Shown: positions 7,116 to 11,032 of the stretch, piece after piece | How positions within the stretch are numbered: the first letter of the stretch is position 1 | Layout: the number at the start of each line of letters is the position of its first letter | Source of the DNA: Solobacterium sp. | GTDB taxonomy: Bacteria; Bacillota_I; Bacilli_A; Erysipelotrichales; Erysipelotrichaceae | Direction: 5' to 3' | Length of the DNA: 11,032 bases | Assembly: GCA_017543025.1 (NCBI GenBank) | Contig: JAFYGX010000144.1 | Span: 1-11,032, forward strand | Notes under the pieces: model-generated | Seen by the model: the letters and a program-made list of their open reading frames with translations, nothing else | The model's database searches: none | What the model was told of the DNA's origin: nothing | Made by a program: the position numbers and the translations under genes

Positions 7116-7312
7116 CCGCTCTTTTACATGGGAGGCATCATCGGACAAAGGGCATGGATGGGAATGGACTTCCGGAATCGACCGGAAGAGAGCGGATCAG
7201 ACGATGGTACGAACGGAAGCGGAAGTGAGATGATTCCGGATGGAAATGCCGATGCCGTATCGGTTGTGTATCTTATTTCACAATAGTATCTGCCCTTAAT
7301 CCGCTCTGATTT
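7116..7312. other. Intergenic stretch, no gene seen
   Basis: A plus-strand open frame through here (to 7286) has no ribosome binding site, begins inside the preceding hairpin and reads as a glycine- and charge-rich sequence without family features, so I do not call it a gene. Short CCGGAA and GGAAT motifs recur, but no regular repeat unit was found. Confidence 0.5.
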
Positions 7313-7341
7313 TTGTCACCGGGCAGAAAGGTTATGATATT
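7313..7341 (+). promoter_or_regulatory. Candidate promoter for the protease gene
   Basis: TTGTCA (7313-7318) differs from the -35 consensus at one base. With a 17-base gap it is followed by GATATT (7336-7341), which matches four of six -10 bases. An overlapping TATGAT (7333-7338) matches better but with a 14-base gap. Transcription would start near 7348 and leave a leader of about 78 bases that includes a hairpin. Confidence 0.4.
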
Positions 7342-7363
7342 CTTTTTGTTAGTGTGATGCCAT

Positions 7364-7398
7364 GCAGAAAAGACAGAGGAACAGAGCTGTTTTTCTGC
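7364..7398 (+). promoter_or_regulatory. Leader hairpin before the protease gene
   Basis: GCAGAAAA (7364-7371) and TTTTCTGC (7391-7398) are perfect inverted repeats 19 bases apart, between the candidate promoter and the AAGGAGG site at 7414-7420. In RNA the stem would leave the ribosome binding site free. A regulatory role is possible but unproven. Confidence 0.3.
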
Positions 7399-7425
7399 CT
7401 GACACATGTGAATAAGGAGGCAGTT

Positions 7426-10122
7426 ATGCTATTGCTGTTATTGTTCCTGAAATCGTACTGGTTCCCTGTTTTCTGGTTAGTAACTTCAGTTTCCTATTAT
7501 TTTGTGCTGAAAAAGATGGACCTGAACTGGAAAACCTGTGTGGTTCCATTTCTTGCGGAACGGGAGTTTTCAAAAGTACTCTTTGAGACAAGACGCGCGT
7601 TCTGGCGGCCTTTTCTGATTTCGGCAGTCTATGCGGCAGGCGGATTGTATCTTGGCCCGAAAGTCGGACTTGGCTTTCTGTTCATCGCGCTTGCGGTAAT
7701 CGTGTATGAGGTGTTCCTGATCCGGCTGTACTGGCGGATCGGAAAAGCGTTCGGGAAAAATGTGCTGTTCCGGATCGGAACGATACTTGTTCCGCCGCTG
7801 TTCATGCTCATACTGGGACTTGGAAAATCGGTTTATACACCGCTTGAGATCAAACCGGTCATTCGCTCCAGACCGATCCGTATTCTGATTAATGTTGTGG
7901 TCAGTCTGATTTCCATTGGCGAAATTCTCGTGCTGGGTTACATCGTCGGCATGATTTCAATCACGACGACCCCTCCGGTTGTGATGGTTGTCAAAGATAT
8001 GCTTGAGGTTCAGGATACGCTGGCCGGGATTTCAGGGAGTGAAAATGTGATCACCCGTGAACAGATGATGCAGAGCTCTCCGGTGTCTGTTTCTTCTCTG
8101 AAACCGAGCAGAGAGAAATTCTTCCCGGATCATTCGAATGATAAGAGCACGGTGGTGCTCAGCTACATTGTCGGTTCAAATCTGGAAGACAAGTATGGAC
8201 TTGCCTCCATTAACATCGATCAGATGGTCGAAGCGTCAAAGAAAGGTGATTCGCTGAAGTTCGTTATGCAGACGGGAGGCGCAGGGCGCTGGTTTACGAT
8301 TGGCGTAGACTGGAATGGATACGGCCGCTATGAAATCAGCAACGGAAATGTGAAGCAGGTAGAGAAGCTTCCGGATAGCCTCTGCATGGCCGAGCAGAAT
8401 TCGCTTTCCGACTTCCTGAAATGGGCAAAGGAAGCCTACCCTGCAGACCGTTATATTCTGACGCTCTGGGACCATGGCGGAGGCGTTGCCATGGGCTTTG
8501 GTCAGGATTCGGTGAACAAGCGGAGCGATGGAGAATCCATCATGCAGACGTCTGAAGTCATTGCGGCGCTGAAGGACGCAGATATGAAGTTTGATATCAT
8601 CGGCTTTGACGCATGTCTGATGCAGGATTTTGAAATCGCAGCCGCAATGGAACCGTATGCGGATTATTATCTTGCATCGGAAGAAACGGAAGGCGGTTTC
8701 GGCTGGTACTATACGTCTCCGTTCGGAATGCTTGCGGAAAACCCGGGCATGAGTTCGGAAGATCTCGGCAGGGAATTGGTTTCAACCTTTGACAAGATGA
8801 ATCAGGTCGTCCGGAAAGAACTGCAGAAAAAGGAAGATCCGGATACGAAATCCACCCTTTCGCTGATTGATACCGCACTTGCAAAATCGGCATATGATAC
8901 ATTCACGGAATTCCTTCAGAAGTCTGATGAGAAGATGATCAAGGATCCGGATGTCTTCAACAACATTGCCAGCGCTGGGCAGAATACCTATTCCTTTGCC
9001 GGCAATTATCAGATCGATCTGATTAATTATCTGCAGACGCTGAAAGAAGCGGATTATAAAGATGTGGTAGCGACCGATGAAGAGCTTGACCATATCATCG
9101 GTGAGATCCAGGCATGCGTACTGCTGCGGAACAGCAGTTCTGCCAGCGGGATCAACGGTGTCGCATTTGCCTTCCCGTACAAGGATATGATGTATTACTC
9201 CTATACCAGAAAGAACCTGGAAGGGATGGAGCTGAATAAGCAGACCGCATTCTTCGATGATATTTTCAGTATCATGGCTGCTCAGAAGAAAAAGATGGAA
9301 GGCAACGAAGAATATCAGCAGGAACAGATGATTATCGGCATTCAGAATGCGGAAAGCGTAGATCAGCTGATTTACAGTCTGCTTCCGCCGATGGATTATA
9401 CGCAGGAGTCCTGGTATAAACCCGGATTTGAGAATTATGATACGACCGAGCCGCAGATGAATATTAAGCTGATTGAAACTGATAAGGGATATAAGCTTGA
9501 TCTGAGCGATAACCTGTGGAAAATTGTTGCCGACTGCAGGACAATTGTCTATCAGAAACTCGAAGACGGGGATCTGAGATACCTTGGTACAGATTATATC
9601 GGCGAACTGGATGAAGACAATCATCCGATGGTCGGAATCGACAGAACCTGGGTTCACATTGACGGAAAGCCGGTATGCTATGAAGCTGATCAGACAAGAA
9701 CCACGGAAAACGGCATTGTTTACACCGGAAAAGTGCGGGCAAGACTCAACGACGAAGAGGATATCACACTCTATATTGAATGGGCGCCTGTGAAAGAAGG
9801 AGAGAAAGCACCGCGTCAGGGTCAGATCGTCGGTTATGACACCAGCTCATCCGCATTGATGAGCGCTCTGTTCAATACAAAAGGAACGCTGAATCTCAAA
9901 GCCGGCGACAGTATTCAGTTCATCTTTGACTTCTACGATGAAGAAGGAAATCTGATTGAACGCAGGCCGGATGGAGCCAAAGCATATGTCGCTTCAGGAA
10001 CCGAAAACCTTAAGGTGGAAGATAAAGAGCTGAATAATACAACGCTTGTCTTCGGCGGCATACTGAAAGACGTCTATCAGCGCACCATGTTAACGGAACG
10101 CAAAGAACTTCAGATTGACTGA
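7426..10122 (+). CDS. Multi-pass membrane protein with clostripain-family (C11) cysteine protease domain
   Basis: This 898-residue protein couples about five N-terminal membrane helices (3-27, 64-77, 79-102, 116-134, 153-180) to a clostripain-type protease, which family members use to cut after Arg or Lys. The protease domain runs from about 242 (VVLSYIVGSNLEDKYG) to about 640. The catalytic pair is visible: His350 in LWDHGGGVAMGFG and Cys397 in IIGFDACLMQDFE. Asp395, two before the cysteine, fits a basic-residue pocket. SEETEGGFGWYYTSPFG is also typical. A beta-rich tail of about 250 residues follows and is unassigned. Positive charges before the last helix (KPVIRSRPIR) put the protease outside the cell. 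The first helices, with NWKTCVVPFLAEREFSKVLF, resemble the small membrane domain DUF5684, a tentative comparison. I chose the ATG at 7426 because AAGGAGG lies 5 bases upstream; an ATG at 7354 lacks a site and adds polar residues. It is a single-gene unit, and its substrate is unknown. Confidence 0.9.
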   Translation: MLLLLLFLKSYWFPVFWLVTSVSYYFVLKKMDLNWKTCVVPFLAEREFSKVLFETRRAFWRPFLISAVYAAGGLYLGPKVGLGFLFIALAVIVYEVFLIRLYWRIGKAFGKNVLFRIGTILVPPLFMLILGLGKSVYTPLEIKPVIRSRPIRILINVVVSLISIGEILVLGYIVGMISITTTPPVVMVVKDMLEVQDTLAGISGSENVITREQMMQSSPVSVSSLKPSREKFFPDHSNDKSTVVLSYIVGSNLEDKYGLASINIDQMVEASKKGDSLKFVMQTGGAGRWFTIGVDWNGYGRYEISNGNVKQVEKLPDSLCMAEQNSLSDFLKWAKEAYPADRYILTLWDHGGGVAMGFGQDSVNKRSDGESIMQTSEVIAALKDADMKFDIIGFDACLMQDFEIAAAMEPYADYYLASEETEGGFGWYYTSPFGMLAENPGMSSEDLGRELVSTFDKMNQVVRKELQKKEDPDTKSTLSLIDTALAKSAYDTFTEFLQKSDEKMIKDPDVFNNIASAGQNTYSFAGNYQIDLINYLQTLKEADYKDVVATDEELDHIIGEIQACVLLRNSSSASGINGVAFAFPYKDMMYYSYTRKNLEGMELNKQTAFFDDIFSIMAAQKKKMEGNEEYQQEQMIIGIQNAESVDQLIYSLLPPMDYTQESWYKPGFENYDTTEPQMNIKLIETDKGYKLDLSDNLWKIVADCRTIVYQKLEDGDLRYLGTDYIGELDEDNHPMVGIDRTWVHIDGKPVCYEADQTRTTENGIVYTGKVRARLNDEEDITLYIEWAPVKEGEKAPRQGQIVGYDTSSSALMSALFNTKGTLNLKAGDSIQFIFDFYDEEGNLIERRPDGAKAYVASGTENLKVEDKELNNTTLVFGGILKDVYQRTMLTERKELQID

Positions 10123-10154
10123 TCTTTTGCATCAGTCATTGAAACAGAAATCAG

Positions 10155-10203
10155 AAAACCATACCGTACAGCTGGAAGAACCGGCAGAATCGGTATGGTT
10201 TTT
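10155..10203 (+). terminator. Terminator of the clostripain gene
   Basis: AAAACCATACCG (10155-10166) pairs perfectly with CGGTATGGTTTT (10191-10202), and T continues to 10203. The 24-base loop holds a second small stem (GCTGG with CCGGC, one wobble). It lies 32 bases after the stop. A-rich sequence on the left arm could give weak termination from the opposite side as well. Confidence 0.8.
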
Positions 10204-10299
10204 CGTTTGTTAAGCAGATGGAGAAGCCGTGTAAGAGAAGACCCGCTGCGCGAAGTACGGCTGTCAGGTTCTCTGAAAAAACAGTGCTGAAGCCCGTGT

Positions 10300-10323
10300 A
10301 AAAAAGGAATGCGGGTGCATTCC
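10300..10323 (-). terminator. Minus-strand terminator downstream of the CPBP remnant
   Basis: Read on the minus strand, GGAATGC, a 4-base loop and GCATTCC form a perfect 7-bp stem (10323-10306) followed by six T (10305-10300). It begins 16 bases after the stop of the CPBP reading frame. Its retention shows the 3' end of that gene is intact. Confidence 0.8.
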
Positions 10324-10338
10324 TTTCCTTACGGACGA

Positions 10339-10920
10339 TCAGTTATTTTCCGGTGCGGCATCGGCTATTTCCCAGACGTCAATGTCTTCTGGCTGCCGTT
10401 TCGACCCGAAATACCATGTGACGGCAATCGAAACTGCGATCACGATGCAGGCAAGAAGCGTACCTTCAACACCGAAATTGATGTTGTAGGCAAACGAGTT
10501 TCTTGCATTTGCAGTGTCCAGCAGCATCATGGAATACCCGCTTACTATGCCGCTGTTGGGAAGCCCGAACAGAATGTTCTGAGTGAAGTTCCATGCGGCG
10601 TGGGCGGCCATTGTGAACCAGATGCTTGCGTCAAAGTAGTAGATGACCAGGGAGTAGAATATCGCCACCAGTACGATGTTCATAAACGCGAGAAATGTGA
10701 TGCCCGGGTTGGCCAGATGCAGTGCGGCAAAAATCAGAGAGTTGCCGAGGATCCAGACGAGCGGACTCTTATGACCGCGCTTCAGTCTCTGATAGATGAA
10801 GCCTCTGCAGATCAGCTCTTCGGAAGAAGACTGAATGAAGACGGCAATCAGCAGAATAAGAAGCCGGAAGAATTCAAACCCGGAGAAGGTAAGGATTCCC
10901 GCATAAATAAATGTAACAAG
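10339..10920 (-). pseudogene. 5'-truncated CPBP intramembrane metalloprotease (Abi/Rce1-like)
   Basis: The minus-strand frame is open from 10920 to a TGA at 10341-10339 and gives 193 residues. It holds all three CPBP motifs: SSEELICRGFIYQRL with the EE pair at 10821-10816, FAALHLANPG with His at 10719-10717, and MAAHAAWNFTQN with His at 10602-10600. These residues hold the catalytic metal in the Rce1-type fold, and the rest is membrane helices with a charged C-terminal tail. However, two stops (TGA TAA) lie directly upstream in the same frame. The first in-frame ATG (10683) is after the first two motifs, and no alternative start with a ribosome binding site is evident. Intact relatives have more helices before the EE motif. 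So the 5' part is lost or frameshifted; another ATG at 10939 is in a different frame. A sequencing error is possible. The terminator at 10323-10300 belongs to it. Confidence 0.75.
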
Positions 10921-11002
10921 TTATCACCGCTTTGTTCATGTAGATAATATGTGATTCTTCTTGTGTTCCAAGTGATCATATTCCGAAACTCTCATGATGT
11001 TA

Positions 11003-11031
11003 CAATTCAACTGTATACAGCAGCTGAATTG
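11003..11031. repeat. Nested palindromes at the right edge
   Basis: CAATTCAACTG (11003-11013) and CAGCTGAATTG (11021-11031) form an 11-bp inverted repeat with one mismatch. Inside it, CTGTATACAG (11011-11020) is a perfect 10-base palindrome. It could be a regulator binding site or a terminal repeat of something beyond the edge. No T-run is visible on the plus strand before the window ends. Confidence 0.4.
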
Positions 11032-11032
11032 A

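Noticed and set aside
7083..7286. 67-codon frame after the long hairpin
   Set aside because: It starts inside the hairpin with a GTG and no ribosome binding site, and its composition is low-complexity.
8782..9657. Minus-strand open frame of 291 codons inside the clostripain gene
   Set aside because: It lies wholly opposite a recognised protease domain, has shadow-type composition and shows no ribosome binding site.
10309..10947. Plus-strand open frame of 212 codons
   Set aside because: The opposite strand carries the three CPBP motifs in order; this frame has Cys/His-rich shadow composition and spans the minus-strand terminator.

Overview
The window looks like a chromosomal piece of a low-to-moderate GC Bacillota bacterium, most likely a gut-type Clostridia or Erysipelotrichia. 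The support for this is the strong AGGAGG-type ribosome binding sites a few bases ahead of most starts, hairpin-plus-T-run terminators, and families common in those groups (bifunctional GT2/GtrA proteins, clostripain-type proteases, CPBP proteases). I cannot name a genus. No tRNA, rRNA, CRISPR array, integrase or intact transposase was seen.

Layout. Positions 1-133 hold the start of a minus-strand zinc-ribbon-like gene that runs off the left edge. Positions 134-840 have no intact gene. They hold short open pieces in changing frames, the last ending in a stop codon that overlaps a perfect terminator hairpin (841-875), which suggests a decayed gene. A perfect 10-bp inverted repeat (941-964) and an extended -10 promoter (1062-1070) precede unit 1 (1180-4366). 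Unit 1 contains a membrane diguanylate cyclase, a GNAT acetyltransferase and a hypothetical helical protein, and it closes at a terminator (4404-4434). Unit 2 (4615-6924) is tightly overlapped: a GT2-GtrA fusion, a membrane-anchored phosphodiester glycosidase (NAGPA family) and a small four-helix membrane protein. It is followed by a long hairpin with a T-rich tail (7040-7115).

A 500-base stretch then leads to a promoter-like element, a leader hairpin and a large gene (7426-10122). That gene encodes a multi-pass membrane protein with a clostripain-family (C11) protease domain, and it ends at a terminator (10155-10203). On the minus strand, 10339-10920 encodes the catalytic half of a CPBP intramembrane protease. 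It keeps all three motifs but has no usable start, so it appears to have lost its 5' part. The last 110 bases hold nested palindromes and no gene.

How the genes fit together. Unit 2 reads as a cell-envelope sugar module: the cytoplasmic GT2 would load a sugar on a polyprenyl phosphate, GtrA would help move it across the membrane, and the glycosidase outside would act on a sugar phosphodiester. The flanking protease genes are also envelope-facing. Unit 1 would make cyclic-di-GMP, and no phosphodiesterase or c-di-GMP receptor is visible. I found no clearly new defence or mobile system. The most interesting items are the three-gene envelope operon, the membrane-fused clostripain, the truncated CPBP gene, the gene-graveyard region at 150-842 and several unexplained hairpins.
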